Of a DNA stretch of 64,000 nucleotides, positions 43,330-56,496 are shown piece by piece. The stretch is taken from contig JAGTXX020000011.1 in the NCBI GenBank assembly GCA_019044685.2, positions 434,001 to 498,000 on the forward strand. The letters are read 5' to 3'. Each line of letters opens with the position of its first letter. The stretch's first letter is position 1. The position numbers were made by a program, and so were the translations under genes. The notes beneath the pieces were generated by a model. The model saw only the letters and a list, made by a program, of their open reading frames with translations, did no database searches and had not been told where the DNA came from. Origin of the DNA: Nannochloris sp. 'desiccata' (lineage: Eukaryota > Chlorophyta > Trebouxiophyceae > Chlorellales > Chlorellaceae).

Positions 43330-46300
43330 TCACGCCATAGCAGCGTGAGGGGTTGTTGCCCACTGACTCTGAGGACTAAATGCAGCTTGCAGCTGTTCTT
43401 CTACACTATGAGGAGGCTGAGGGGTACCGCCACGATACAACGCTCCAAGCATACCCATAGCTGCTGCGTGCGCTGCAGGAGAGACCATTCCTTGCTGCAA
43501 ACCGTAGCTACCACCAGAGCTGATAGAATCTCTACGTGCTGCCTTCATTGCAGAGGTGACTGCAGCAGCCATAGCAGCCGGAAGAGTAGTTTGCACACCA
43601 CCATTACCCACAGCAGCAACTGCTCTATCCATATCCAAATGAACTGGCCTCATGATTCGAGGCGACAGAAACTTATTGACTGCCTTTGCCTTGGAACGAA
43701 GCCTTTCAGCAGTGGAAGGTAATACAGGAACGCTATCTAAGCTATCCCGTTCTTGGTTTCTTGCAGCCGCGTTATGGCGGGCGGTTTCAGCAGGAGCCAT
43801 GTATTCACCACAGGCACCAGCACCCGGGTGCGCGCCAAGGGGGGAAGCATCCAAAGCTTGCATATGAGCCCACTCTCCAGCAGAGTGCAGCTCAGCTTCC
43901 CACGCACGAAGCTGTGCAGAGTGTAATTGCACCATGAAAGACAACACTGCAAATTGTCGTTGGGAAGAAGATTCTTCGTGAATGTTGGTAATTGGCTGCA
44001 CCTCGGCCTTGCAGACCCACCCACCTCGTCTGTCTTTGACTGTAGATTCTATTCTAATGATTTGGCAATGAATGGTGACAGCGTGACCAGTGGAAGTCGG
44101 CATGATGCATTTGATGTCATCGCCAATGGCAGGGGCCCCTTCAACGCCGGTTGCCTTTTCTTGACGAGCAGCAAGTTTTGACATACGAAGTTGCTGCAGT
44201 TGTTTATCTGTAGGCCTGGTGATCTTCCTTTTCTTCTTGCTCTTGGTCCACACACTACGACTCGCTCTTTTGGTAACTGTCTTCTTCGCCTTGGGAGCAG
44301 CAGCAGTAGTAGCACCTGCAGCTGCACCAGCTTTGCCACCGCGGCCTTTAGAGCGAGGGTTCCTAGTGGCGACAACGTCCTCCTCCTCCACCTCCTGATC
44401 AGAATTGACTTCGTCATTTTCAGCTGCAGGAGTTGTTTCAAGCACAGAAGCGTTCGCAGCAGTAGCCTCATCATCGTGCTCTTCAAATGACCCAGGTGGA
44501 GGAGACAAGTCGCCATTTGCTGCAGCTTGCAACATAGCTTCATCTTCAGCATCAGAATCAGCTTCATCGCTCTGTTGAAGAGGAGATAAGGGCTTCAATT
44601 TAGAGGTAAGACGCTGTGTTTTCATTGTAGCCGCAGCCACAGCAGCTACAGCAGCAGCAGCAGCAGTGGCAGCAGTTTCAGTTTCATTGCCAGCAGAAGG
44701 CGCAGGGGCATCACCAATGCTTTCTCCAGCACTGCTATCTGTAGGCTCAGCAGCAGCAGCGACAGCAGCGACTCTGCGATGTTGAGATAAATCCATCTTT
44801 TTAACAACCTTGGGGTTTTTCGCTGCACCACCACCACGAGAAGGCTTTCCACTCGCACCAGCACCGATTCCTTTCTTTTTACCTTTGCGGCCAGGAGAAT
44901 TGACAGGCAAAGCAAAGTCATCAGCATAAGGAGAAGGCTTTGTTGGTTTAGTAGGAGATCCTATATCTTGAATCTCATATTGTCTGGGTGAAATATCTGT
45001 AGCTTTAGGCATAGATCTCACGTTGGGCTTCGCACCAACAGCAAGCATGTTGCCTAGACGACCTCTTTTAGTAGCAGGAGTCCGACCAGTTAAACCAGCA
45101 AGCGATCTTTTACCAAGAACCGAGATGGTGCGACCGTGAGAAGGAGTCGGAGCAGGGGCTGTGACAGGGGTGACCATAGGAGGGGAGACCACAGCTCTTT
45201 CAACTAGTGCAGGAGGGGAGAAGAGAGGTGCAGGTGGGGGTGGTGGAGGGACGGCTTCAGGGGCAAGCACCGGAGGTGGTGGGGAAGGCATCGCCTCTAC
45301 TGCAGCAGTAGTAGCAGCAGCAGGCTCGTCAACTTGTTCAGGCTCTTTCTCCACTGCGGGAACAGCAGGAGAAGCAACAGGGGCAACCTCTGCAGTGTCA
45401 TTAACTACTACAGCAGCTGCCATGATGGTCTGAAAATCCAGCTCAGCAGGCACAGCAGGCGACTTTGCCACTACAGGCTCAGGTTGTGGGTGTGCTGCTA
45501 CTGCGATCGCAGCAATAGCATCTGAAGCTGCAGGGGGCGAGACCACCTCAGGCTCTTCATTCTTCCTTGCTGCTGCACGAGCAGACGTCCGTGTGGTAGT
45601 AGGAGCAGGGGCAGCGCTCTTTGAAGCTTGTTGCAGTCTGCTGGAGGCGCGGCGCTTTGAAGGAGCGGGGGCAGGTTGAGAACTAGCTGGCTCTTCAGTC
45701 ACTACTGCAGTAGACCTAGTACGCTTGCGAGGCTGGGTGCGCTCGACAACAGGGGCAGCTACTTCCTCAACGGCACCAGTCTTCTCTCCTTTCGCTCCCT
45801 TTCTCTGAACAGCAGCAGCAATTGGCTTTTTGGGCTCGACTACATCTTCAACTGCAGCAGCACTTGCACGCGTTTGACGACGCTGTTCTCTAGGGTTGAT
45901 GACATCTGCTTTTCCTTTCTGCTCTCCAGCAGATACAACGGCAGCAGCAGCCGAGACAATGGGAGTGCTGCTGCGGCGGGTGGCCACTCCAATAGGAACA
46001 GCAGCAGCTGCAGCAGCAGGCTCTTCCACAACATCCATCTCCTGCGCTTTCTCGACATTACGGGTAGGCTTCACAGCAGCCTCAGGAACAGGAACTTCTA
46101 GTACTGCAGCGGCAGCTACATGTTGCTGAGTAGGGCGCGTGACATTTCCTCTAGGAACCACAGCACCAGTAAACCACGTAGCACGCGCAGCAGGCACAGT
46201 AGCAGCGGTGGTAGCTCCAGCAGCATTGCTCATATCTACATCTTCTCTTTCTTCCTGAGTAGTAGGAATGATAGCACCGGGGATTCCAAAAAGATTTTGC

Positions 46301-49234
46301 CTTAAAGGAGAAGCACCAATGCCAGGTGCAGTTCTAGCCACAGCACGCATCTCACGAGGGGTAGTATTAGGGATAGCTTCTAATGTAGCTGGGACAGGAC
46401 CTGCTGCAGCAGCTGCAACATTGTCAACAGTAAAGAGCTGGCGAGGAGCAGCAGCAGTGCGTTTGGTGTTATTACCGCCAACTGCTCCGGCTTTGGCAGC
46501 AGCAGAAGCAGTGGGAGCATTGTCTCCTTCATGGTCTCCTTGAGGGGTGTCAGGCACAGCGCGTGGAAGACGCTCTTTCCTAAGGGGAGATGCTGCACGG
46601 CTTGTACCAGCAGCCTTAGTACCAGCACCACCACGGTTTCCATTAGGCCCAGCAACTCGATTTTTAGCAAGCTGATTATGACCAGCACCATCAGCAGCAG
46701 CAGCGTTATTACTACCACCCGCACCTTTACCGCCACCAGGGCGAGTGAGTTTGCTTGTAGGAGCAGCTTGATGCGACATGATCCCTCCAGCAGCAACAGC
46801 AGCTATTTGCTTTGCACGAGAAGTTTGAGGAGCACCTCCGACACGCAACTGCATAGAATATTGCTTGGAGTTGGCATACCGACGGCTTAAGAACTCGGCA
46901 TCGGTCAGAGAACCAGCCTTTCTCGTTGCAGCGGTCGCCCCAGCGTTGGCGACAGAGACAGAACCATTGACGCCAGAGCCGTCAGCAGAGCGCAAGCTAT
47001 GAGAAGCATTGCCTACAGAGCCAGTAGGATTCTGAGATTCAGATCCATTGCGGTTGTTGACAGTGTGATTACGAGCAGCTCCAGCTCTAGGTAGCAGAGC
47101 AAGTAGAGGTCCACGACGATTACCATTACTACCACCGGCAGCAGCAACAGCGGGGACAGGGGCAGGTTTCTCATTATTAATTTTCTTCTTCTCTTCAATA
47201 CCAGCATCATCTGCATGAGACACAGTAGCAACTTTATTTCCAGGTGCTTCAGGTGTTTCACCACTTGCTTCCAACGAGGTAGCTTTAACTCTCAGTGCCG
47301 CCAAGCCACCGTCCGCATCAACATCATCCATATCCTCATCTTCCCACAATGTAGCCTCTAAACGGCGTACATCAGGTGCAAGGACGGCACTACCAAAGCG
47401 AGGTTTGACTCCTTCACGGAAAAAAGTTTGACCGCCAGATGGAATGGGTTGCATCGTGGCAACGACAATTTGAAGTAAATTCAGAATTTCAGTATATGTC
47501 GCAGAATCGAATCTACCTTGTGTAGTTGAAGTACCGCCAGTGGTAGAAGTCGTAATACCATGGGAAGCAATGGCCATACGTAACAACACCTGTGCCGCGC
47601 ATGTCCAGGTAAAGACAACTTGCATTTCATACGGCACACGGGCTGCGTGTTGTGCTTTAAATTCCGCAGCAGGGATCACAGCACGAGATCCAAGTGCGAT
47701 ACGAACATCTGCCAAGTCCAGAGCGTCGTTAAGGTCTTCACAGCTAATCGCTTCGTGAGCTAAGACTCCATTAAAGGCGGTGGAAACTAATTTTTGGACA
47801 GATTCAGCAAGGGGTTGAGCAGCGACTGCTGGTAACAGTCGCTGCAGTGGAGATGAGCCTTCCTTAATTAACCTTTCTACAATGGATTTAAGACCAGTAG
47901 AGACCATTGTAATAGCTTGGTCCATAGTCAAAGGCTCTGCTTCAATGTTAGCAACGGTATTTTTAGTCTCAACACCAATAACAGCAGGCACAGCAGGCAA
48001 GCTATCTGCACGAAGCAGCTGACCGCCAGAGCGAATTGAGATTTCAGTGCGTTGCTTGAGGGCTTTCTCACGGAGACGCTGTCCACGGCCAGTTTTACCA
48101 ACGCCATCGACTGCAGGATCGGAAGCACCGTCTGCACCAGCAGTTTTCTTGGCGTTCTTATTCGTTCTAGCTACTTTAAGTTTGGGTTTGCCCTCGTCAG
48201 TAGCCCGCCCAGCATACGGTCTCTCTAAAGAGCTAACAAGAACCTTCAAGGTATCGAGAGAAGCATCATCAGTAGGCCATAACTCATCAATAGTACTAGA
48301 CATATTGCTTGCGGCTTCAGGCTCACAAGGAAGGCTTAAAAGAGCTGCAAAGGCAGGCCAGTCAAGAGATGGCAACGTAGCAACAGCAGCAGGAAGTACA
48401 GCGTTGATCTTGAAAAGATGCTTAATTGCATCTGAAAGAGGTTTGAATTCGGATACACGGTCTACAGAAACACCTTCATCAGCAGAGAGCCAGCAGAAGC
48501 GGACAGATAAAGCAGAAGCACCAGTGACGAGTTTTGCGGGCAGCTGCTGAGCGATAGCGGCAGGCAACGAGCCAGCTGCTGTGTATGCCTCGCTTCCTAC
48601 AAAAAGTTTTGCAGAATCTTCATCAGCTAAAGCCGGGGTAAAGGCTAAAAGAACACCTTCTGCTCCGTCGTCACCACTGGCAGAGTCGGTCTTGTCTGCA
48701 GCAAGCTTTTGAAGGTAGCTACTGCTCACTGCTGTCTGCAGAGCTCGGACTAAACCTTGAGCAGGGATTTCTGCAGATCTAGAGGTGCGTCTAGGAGCCC
48801 GTAAATTGCGGCTTTGAAGGAATTCATCGTCGGTAGCTTTATCGATCAAAGACATGAAGAGGGCCAAGTCTTGGCTGCCAAGATCAGTGCCTGTGGGAGA
48901 GTGCAAGCTTAATGGAAGCCCTGCAAAGCGAAAGTGGTATGGTAGTTTAGTTATACGAATGAGATTTGCATGCTTGAAATGCACACCTTAAGAGAAAAAT
49001 GTTTGATCGTCTTTAAATTTGCAACTTACTGAGCTCGGATGCTACACGCGGGAGGTAATGATTGACGGCGCAGTCCCCGCAAGATGAGTCATAGAGCTTA
49101 TACGCAAAACTAATCTCAGCTTCAAAGTAGGTTGCCCACGTTCTAGCCACTGCGGACATCAAATTGGCCAATTGGGTATCCCGGTTGGGACCCCGCAGCA
49201 AGGAGAGGTCCACCACGAAATAAACGCGTCTCAT
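43330..49234 (-). CDS. Probable Treslin/TICRR (Sld3-like) replication-initiation protein
   Basis: Exons 49234-49030 and 48920-43330 (109-bp intron) sum to 1,931 residues in frame. The first exon reads RRVYFVVDLSLL and later FAYKLYDSSC, resembling Treslin's N-terminal hydrophobic strand and WAFKFFDS. At about 450-500 the segment VPYEMQVVFTWTCAAQVLLR resembles the Sld3/Treslin domain pattern 'K..YELQ..LRLEL'. The rest is a very long Ala-rich disordered chain with basic patches and several Ser/Thr-Pro sites (for example GSPTKPTKPSP), then a C-terminal folded part from about 1,620. Treslin, once phosphorylated by CDK, binds TopBP1/Dpb11 and helps load Cdc45 at origins. The assignment rests on two short matches and overall layout. 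Alternative: an unrelated Ala-rich nuclear protein. Confidence 0.5.
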
Positions 49235-49961
49235 ATCAAAATACAATACCCATAAAGTTTCGAAGGCAGACAATTTAAGCGGGTGTAATTTCTTTCCAAA
49301 TTAATTTGCCAGACGATTGCATTGTGCACTAAGATTATAAAACAAGGCGATCGGGCGGTTCTATAATATTACTAAGGATATTCTAGTTACTTCTGCAATA
49401 AAGATTGAAGCTTTAGAGCTCCAATATTTAGCTTGAAATTTTGAATTTTCTGAAACGAGCTTTCTTCCTTGCTGCAACTCCGCAGCATTTTGAGGCACAT
49501 TAGACAGCTTTATATGTCTTGTAAGGGCATTCAATAAATAGAGAAAAGTCTGTTCGGCAGGCTAAAAGCGTGAGCAACGGCATTGCAGCACCTTGGTTTG
49601 TTGTCGAAATTGTCGTTGAATTCTCGCCAGTCAGTTATCCCAGTGGTCATTTATAAAGGCATTTCGCGGTAGCATTTTGTAGAAACAATAGTTGAGATAG
49701 TCTCAGGGAACTCAGTTGGCTACGAAGGTAATTTGAACACCAAGAACTCCATGTTACGATACATTTTGGCAGAAATCTTTGCCACAGACATCCTCCAACT
49801 GTCCCGTTAAGCAGCATGTTTATACTCGTGCTGATTTTAATGAATTCTTTGCGCATTTTCGGGAGCTCGCCTTACCACGTCCTGAGCAGGTGTCCCGATG
49901 TTAACTTCTCCCCGATTAATTCTTTTGTTGAATGCAGATTTAGGCGACCTATGCCGCTCTA
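49235..49961. promoter_or_regulatory. Divergent intergenic region, possible 5'-UTR intron
   Basis: 727 bp between divergent starts. A good 3' splice site (pyrimidine-rich, then TTGAATGCAG ending at 49937) just before the kinase ATG suggests that the kinase has a 5'-UTR intron. Otherwise no feature recognised. Confidence 0.4.
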
Positions 49962-51685
49962 ATGCCACCAGCAGGACTCATGAAAACCAAATCCGAGGCC
50001 AAAGGCGCGCCGGAATCTTCTCTGGCGAGCAGTCGGCCAGCCAAAAGGCAAAGAAGTGGTGCCACGACCCGAAGAGCAGCAGAGTGGGCAGCTTCAGCAG
50101 ATGCTGCTGCTCTTGCTGCACAGCATACCCATAGTTATGTAGCCAGTAGTCAGCAACAGGATAAAACAGACTCATCAGAAGTCCCTCTTGTCCGCGGTGC
50201 TGGAAGGGCACAAGGAGGTCAGTCCCGCCTTGCTGGTACAACTTCTACCAAAGAGAAACCAGCAGCAAAACCACCAGCAGCAGCAGCCCCTGCCGCTGTT
50301 ATTGTTGCTGAGGATACAATAGAGGTAGCACCTCCCCTGCCAAAAGATATTTCCCTTGAAGCTTCCAAAGAACGTAGCCCTGCAGCTAAACGGCAGCGAC
50401 GCATCGCTCGAGCCCACATTCCACCTGCTCTTTCGAGAGACCTGCTGCGAGTGACCGATAGGTTAAGTGGGCCACGGTATGCTGATACAGATGAGGGGCA
50501 TTATGTGTTTACCATTGGAGATAATCTCACGCCTAGGTGTACGTTCCTTCTCTTTGAAGTTTCTATTTATCGTTTTTAATTTCCCCGCCTGTCCTTCTTC
50601 TGATTATTTTTTCTTTCTTCACCTTTGCCTTACCCTTTTTTTATATATCCTCTGATGCAGTCAAAATTATGCGCAAGTTTGGCGAAGGCACGTTTGGCCG
50701 CGTCATGGAATGCTGGGATCGTCGCCGCAGCGGCTATGTCGCTATTAAAGTTATCAGAGCTGTAGAAAAATACCGAGATGCTGCAATGATTGAACTTCAA
50801 GTTTTGGCCACATTAGCAGCGAATGATACCGAACAGAAATACCCAATTGTCCGACTATTAGAATGGTTCGAATACAGAGGGCATGTATGCATGGTATTCG
50901 ACCGTCTCGGCCCATCTATATATGATTGTTTAAGAAAAAATGGGTATCGAGGATTCCCGCTCCACATGGCTCAAGCATTTACTCGGCAAGTGTTAGAAGC
51001 GGTAGCATACATGCATTCTTTTCAGCTTATACATACAGACCTTAAACCAGAGAATATATTGTTCCTGAATGACGAAGCGGTGACGCACAATCGTCCTTCA
51101 GGATCAAAACTAGCTCCACGATTGCCTTTGATAACGTCCATAAGATTGATTGACTTTGGTTCTGCGACGTTTGAAGAAGATTATCACTCCTCTATAGTGA
51201 GTACTCGACATTATAGAGCGCCGGAGATTATTCTGGGCCTTGGATGGTCAAAGCCGTGTGATTTATGGTCGTTAGGATGCATTTTAGTTGAGTTGTTGAC
51301 CGGTGACGCACTGTTCCAAACCCACGAAAATTTGGAGCATTTGGCCATGATGGAGACTGTTATCGGCACCATGCCTGATTTTATGATTCGTTCCGCTACA
51401 AAAGATGGTGGCAATCCTTCTATTGTAGGGCTGTTCAATTTGCGTGGTCGGAATAAAAAATTAAATTGGCCGGAAGGTGCAGAGGGGAAAAGGTCCCTTA
51501 GAGCGGTGGCCAAATTAAAGTCCATGTATAGCTACTTGGAATCGAATACAGATCCTAGTGTGCATCCACATTTACGGTTAATTGTAGATTTAGTGACGAA
51601 ATTAATGGCCTGGGATCCGCTTGTGAGGATCACTGCCGAGGATGCGTTAGCTCATCCTTTCTTTAGCACTGATCTTTCTTCTTAG
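49962..51685 (+). CDS. LAMMER/CLK dual-specificity protein kinase (AFC-like)
   Basis: Exons 49962-50538 and 50661-51685 (122-bp intron, GTACGT donor) give 533 residues in frame. A basic, Ala/Ser-rich N-terminal region of about 170 residues carries likely nuclear signals (KRQRS, KRQRRIAR). The kinase domain starts at NLTPRFKIMRKFGEGTFGRV. It has the lysine at 222 (VAIK), HTDLKPEN with catalytic Asp319, IDFGSA (Asp357; DFG kept) and the family-defining motif EHLAMMETVIG (418-428). CLK/AFC kinases phosphorylate SR splicing factors in the nucleus. The splice junction falls inside the conserved 'NLTPR.KI' and only the GTACGT donor restores it. Very confident. Confidence 0.95.
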
Positions 51686-52337
51686 AATATTTTTGACCTG
51701 ACAGTATGGCAACGTGTGTCTGTCAAATTTTTCTTCCTTTACTAAATTTGAGATTTTTTCTTTCGACGTACTTTGGATTTGACCGACTAGAATGACTCTT
51801 TGCCTGTGATTTTGCGTTTGACAAAAATGAAGGGGGCAAACGGACAGCTGTTTTACTATGCCTTGCTTGATCTTTAGCTATTTCACCGTCAGATTTTTTA
51901 ATCTCCATCCATCCACCGACCAACCTTAACAATGAATTTAAGTACGAGTATACTACACCCATGTTCAAATGTGATTATATCTATAATTTATTTAACAATA
52001 GTAACATCTAAGAATATCTAAAACACTACTCTGGGTAATTCTTTCCTTTACAAAATTTTCAAGACACCGCAGAACCAACACGGGTCACGTTTACTTCTTC
52101 TCAAGGGGGAAAAAGAGAAAACCACACTGAAATTAATTCCCAAAGACACTAGGCAAAGAAAAGAAAGGCCAAACAAAAAAGGCCACACTACTATACAGCC
52201 ATCTCCACCGGCTGCACTTGGTCTGTTGCCAAGAGCAGCAAAATTTGTTATTTATAATTAAAACGGTTTCAGTATTACGGAATAAAGATAGTAAAGTCTA
52301 CTGATCAAACTATGCATCTATCTACTATTTATTCGAA
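51686..52337. other. Convergent intergenic region, nothing recognised
   Basis: 652 bp between the kinase and the AP2 gene 3' ends. It is AT-rich and contains an open minus-strand frame at 51723-51968 of no recognisable character, best taken as UTR. No RNA gene or repeat recognised. Confidence 0.4.
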
Positions 52338-55300
52338 TTAATTCGGGTTTTGAAGATGTTGCTCACCACCACCACTGCCTTGAAGAGGTCCTCGCCTGGC
52401 TCCCCCAGCAGCCAGCTGTTTGGTATCTAAAGATTCCAACCATTGTAACGTACCCCACAGATCATCATTATTGGTACCTTCTTTCAAGCCCGCATTCCCA
52501 GCAGGCGAAGCAGGCACAGCACCCCCACCACCACCACCACCAGCGGCAGCATTTGCCATGATACCTGCAAGTGCATCGTTATGCTGCACTGAGTTGAGTA
52601 AACGAAGAAGTGATTCATCTTGAGTGGCAAAAATCTTTTCCAAAGGCGAATCCTTCCATTTTCCATCTGCGTGTAAACCTAAAGGAGAGAGTAAACTGGC
52701 TGCAAGGGGCGAGATACCATGGCCACCATTCAGACCGGGAACAGGTTGGACAGGGCGAATAGGCGACGTAAAAGGAGGAATAGAGATATTCAAATTTGTG
52801 ATTGCAGGTCTCGTAGTACGGCGAGGAGGGGTACTTTGACGCGGATTTTGTTCAGCACCTTTTTCTTGCTCTTCTTCTTCTTTTCTTTCTATCTCTTCCG
52901 CCAGGTTTGCCCTCCTCTGCTGCTGCATTTGCATGGTTTGAGGCTGGTAATTACTAAAGTATTGAGGAGGCACAGGAGGGTAAAATTTAGGAGGAGCTCC
53001 ACTGTGACCACCATAGTGCTGCTGCTGCAGGGGCGACAGCTGGTGTTGCTGGTACAGTTGGTGCTGTTGAGCGAGGAGACCAAGAGGATGCGCATGCTGA
53101 GATACATTCTGACCTTGCATTAGAGCGTTCCATTGCATCCAAATTTCAGGACTAATCATTGTATTAGCTTGCCACCAAGAAGGAGCTGGAGGACCTCCCA
53201 TGGTTGCCTGTGCCTGTGGTGGTAGTGCACCACCTCCAGAAAATGGTTGTCCATCACCAGCAGGATGCGTTGATTCTGTTGAAGGATGCTGGGAAGGGTG
53301 AGGAGGCTGGCCATAGGGAGAGGGTTGGTAAGGAAAACTCGGTTGCTGCGGTTGCTGCTGCTGCATCAGCTGCCGTTGCCACCAAGGAACCTGCTGCTGC
53401 TGAGTATTTAATTGTTGATTGAGTTGCTGTCGTTGTACAGCAACAGTATCTGGGTTATTGTTGTAATTATACCCTTGACCAGATGAGTTTCTATTAGCAT
53501 TAGTTATCGTATCTTCATCCATTATCACAGAGTCGGTGTACTCCATTTTTCTGGTTTTATATCTTCTACGCTCAGGCAGACCACCTTGTTGCTGTTGGTG
53601 TGCCCCAGCTTGCTGCTCTACAGGATTAAAACGGTTAAACTCTTCCTCTCCTTTTCCACCGTCCAACCGTGCTGCCTCCTCTTTACGATCACTTCCTTCT
53701 TCCTCTCCTTCTCCGTTCCCATTAGAATATGCTAAATCCATATCTAAACCTAAATCTTCTTCTTCAGTATCACTTTCATTATCATCGTATCTTTTCTTTT
53801 TTCTTCCTTTTGCCAAACGCTTCGGCCGTGCGGGACCAAAATTGTATTGCTGTTGCTGTTCGTCTCCTTTCTCATCCCTAGGCCCGCTATACCCACCACC
53901 ATGCTTTTTTGCTTCCCCTTCAACATCATAACCATCAGGATCTGCCAGAATCTTAGAATAATTGCCCAAGGGATAGTTAGTCACACATTGTTTTCCCTTA
54001 AATTTCACCGCTGCCTTGTCGTAGGCAACAGCCGCTTCCTCCGCACTATCGAAAACACCTAGATACAAATGTCTGTTACCTTTTACTTTCCCAATACGCG
54101 CTTCCCATTTACCATTGTAATGATGTTTGGCCACGCCCCGGTATTTAGTCTTGCCTCGAGTGAACCCTAAAGAGCTTCGACGGAGCTCTCCGACCACATC
54201 CTCAGGATCGCGACTACTTTTTTCAAGTTCTGCTATAAAGTCCTCATAGTCAGAAATAGCAAAGTTTGTAGGGGCATTCGGACCTAAATATGCGACTGAA
54301 GCTTTATCATAAGCCCTTGCTGCTTCCTCTTCGTTGTCAAAACCTCCAATGTAGACTTGCCGCCCTTTTGAGCGGCCGATTTGTCGGCCTGTGTGATCAT
54401 ACTTGGGTTCTCTTTGAAATTTAGAGTCCCAAAAATGAGCTTCGTATCGACCGGTAATCCGATGTTTAGTGACACCACGGAATACAGAGGTAAATTGGCC
54501 TGAATTGCTATTGGGATTGGCTTTGCTGCTCTTGGTAGGAACTCTACGGAAAGAAGAAGAAGCGGGAGGCCGAGGTGCGGGAGCTGCGGGAGGTGGTGCA
54601 TCACCTGCTGCTTTTAAGAAAGCATCGACCTCGGCATATTCAACAGAATCGGTCAATGAACCAACAACTTCTTGCAATTTGGAAGCTTCTTTGACGACGT
54701 TGATCGTTACAGTGCCATCAAAGGGGCGTGCTTCACCACGAGAATCTGGTGATGAGGGGTGTTCCAAAATTTCTGCCGCTTTGGACGGCTGGCAGTATCT
54801 CCTCCGCGGACGCTGTTCATGTTGTTGAGGTTGCTGTTCTGGTGCAGGTTCAGGGCTCTGCATATAAAAGAGCGAGCCTGGTCTTGTACGCCTTCCACCT
54901 GATGCAGGTAGAAGCGTGGGAGGATCTTTAGGGAAACTTGGGGCTGCAGGCGATTCCGGGGCAGTTGTGGCGGCAAGAGCAGGATCAGCAATTGTAGCAG
55001 TTGGAGATGGCCGAGATGCGTCCTTTTGAACGTACTCGGCTTTAAATTTCTTGGTTTCTTCGGCAAATTGCTTGGTTTCTTGGCTTTCGGGTTGTGCTTC
55101 TACTTGCTTTTCAGCAAAGCGAGAGTCAAGACGCTCGTTAATCTGCTGGTGTTCTAATGCGTTGATGGATTGGTCTGCAGGGTTGAAAGACTTTGTAAGA
55201 TCACATGGGACGAATGTAAAAGTCGTGCTGGATGGATTTGAACCTGTATAAGATTGTGTGAGTTGAAGGAGAGGTGCAGAGTTGGAGGATCAAATTGATA

Positions 55301-55455
55301 CCAGCAAGATGTTGAGAAAATAAGTGTGCGAAATATTCTAGGACATGTATGCTCTGCCTCTAGCTGCAATGGAGAGCATGCTAGACATACTGCCAAGGTT
55401 TTACCTACTTACCTGGGTTTGGTGGCACAGGTTTAAGGCCTTGATCGCTAGCCAT
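52338..55455 (-). CDS. AINTEGUMENTA-type double-AP2 transcription factor
   Basis: Exons 55455-55413 and 55243-52338 (169-bp intron) give 982 residues. Two AP2 DNA-binding domains lie at about 268-344 ([20 protein letters not shown] ... [16 protein letters not shown]) and 381-441 ([19 protein letters not shown] ... [19 protein letters not shown]). They are joined by a linker with [11 protein letters not shown], the hallmark of the ANT/PLETHORA branch (compare 'LRRKSSGFSRG'). The long C-terminal half is rich in Gln, Pro, Asn and Gly, fitting an activation domain. In land plants this branch controls growth and stem cells; in algae double-AP2 factors are linked to nutrient and lipid responses in some species. 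The actual targets here are unknown. Confidence 0.92.
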
Positions 55456-55759
55456 GGCAATTGAAGAGAGGCTCCTCTAAATTCCTGCAAGCCGCATGGA
55501 GCTAATCGCGCATTAATTGTAATGTATACACTATATTATGTTGGATGAAAATCCCAGATGGCTCTTATACTTGCTTCTACAACAACAAAAATTGGCAGCA
55601 AAATTCGAACTTTTAAGCGGGAGGTTCAGTGCCTTACTCTAGAGAGCTTGCTGCTAGCTGGCTGTCTTTTTGATGATCAATACTTTATTTAGGGGCTATC
55701 TAAGGTTGTTGGTTCAACGATGGAGGCAAAGATACATAATCAATCCAATTCTAGCTATT

Positions 55760-55806
55760 TTGAGAGGGAACCAATTAACTTCTTTTGTTAATTGGCTCCC
55801 TCTCAA
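55760..55806. repeat. Hairpin: 20-bp inverted repeat, 7-nt loop
   Basis: Arms 55760-55779 and 55787-55806 are complementary at 19 of 20 positions, with a TTCTTTT loop. This is the strongest stem-loop seen in the window. It would fold stably in RNA. Confidence 0.9.
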
Positions 55807-55837
55807 AGTGCTGGGGTTATATATCAAAGGTGTTCAG

Positions 55838-55857
55838 CGAAAAAAATATTTTTTTCG
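55838..55857. repeat. Perfect 20-bp palindrome
   Basis: CG, seven A, TA, seven T, CG: identical on both strands. It lies 31 bp after the 47-bp hairpin. Could be a terminator-like or cruciform element. Confidence 0.85.
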
Positions 55858-55927
55858 TTAGCATTCTTTGATCGACAAACTAAAACTCTCCCGTGCGTGC
55901 TTTCGCCGTCAGCGGGGGATGTATATT

Positions 55928-55952
55928 ATAGCTCTAATTATATTGGAGCTAT
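55928..55952. repeat. Small hairpin ATAGCTC/GAGCTAT
   Basis: Seven-base arms separated by an 11-nt AT-rich loop. Part of the hairpin series in this gap. Confidence 0.6.
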
Positions 55953-56323
55953 CTGAGGCCGCGCGGTCTCTGATAATGCGGTATTTGAGGATTTATTTTC
56001 TCAACTAACCGGCAGTTTAACAACACCTCAGAAATCAACCTCTGCACGTTGTTTCACAGATCGAAGATAGATGGAGAGCCTCATAACTCACCTCTATATT
56101 CGAGCTTCTTCAGCCCCCGGGTCCGCTGGACTCCATCACGCTGACTTTTTAACCCCCATATTCGGGTGCTCGCCATCGAGCCCCGATGCTGCCACCCACT
56201 GGGAGGCAGGATTTCTACCATCAATAATCTTTTATTGATTAAGCTATCTCAGCAAAACAACGCAGGGAAACCTCGTTCCTCAACTGAGTAGTGATGAGAG
56301 GTCCAACATCATTCCCTTGCATG

Positions 56324-56351
56324 TGGTTGGTGGCGTTTTGCATATTCACCG
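56324..56351 (+). repeat. 28-bp direct repeat, copy 1
   Basis: Identical over 28 bases to 56695-56722, starting TGGTTGGTGGCGTTTTGC and ending CACCG. The copies are 371 bp apart, and the flanking sequence differs. Confidence 0.85.
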
Positions 56352-56496
56352 TCATATGCCGTGGATTGGTGGTGGGCAGCTTTTTCTCTACTCTTTCAAT
56401 ACTCGCGCAGAGATTTCTGCACGACCTGGTTTTACTTGACTGATTTATCACCAATAAAACCCCTCTTTTTGTATGGTGCTTCTTATCATACCTCCC

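Noticed and set aside
45161..46129. Several Gly/Ser/Thr-rich open frames antisense to the Treslin-like gene
   Set aside because: They mirror the GCA/GCT-rich codons of the sense Ala-rich region.
51723..51968. 81-codon minus-strand open frame between kinase and AP2 genes
   Set aside because: No recognisable composition or motif, lies in a convergent 3' region, and is better explained as UTR.
52719..53422. Plus-strand open frames within the AP2 gene
   Set aside because: Shadows of the Gln/Pro-rich coding sequence; no protein-like features.
55670..55861. 63-codon frame starting MMINTLFRGY across the large hairpin
   Set aside because: It reads through the inverted repeat and resembles no protein; the repeat itself explains the open frame.
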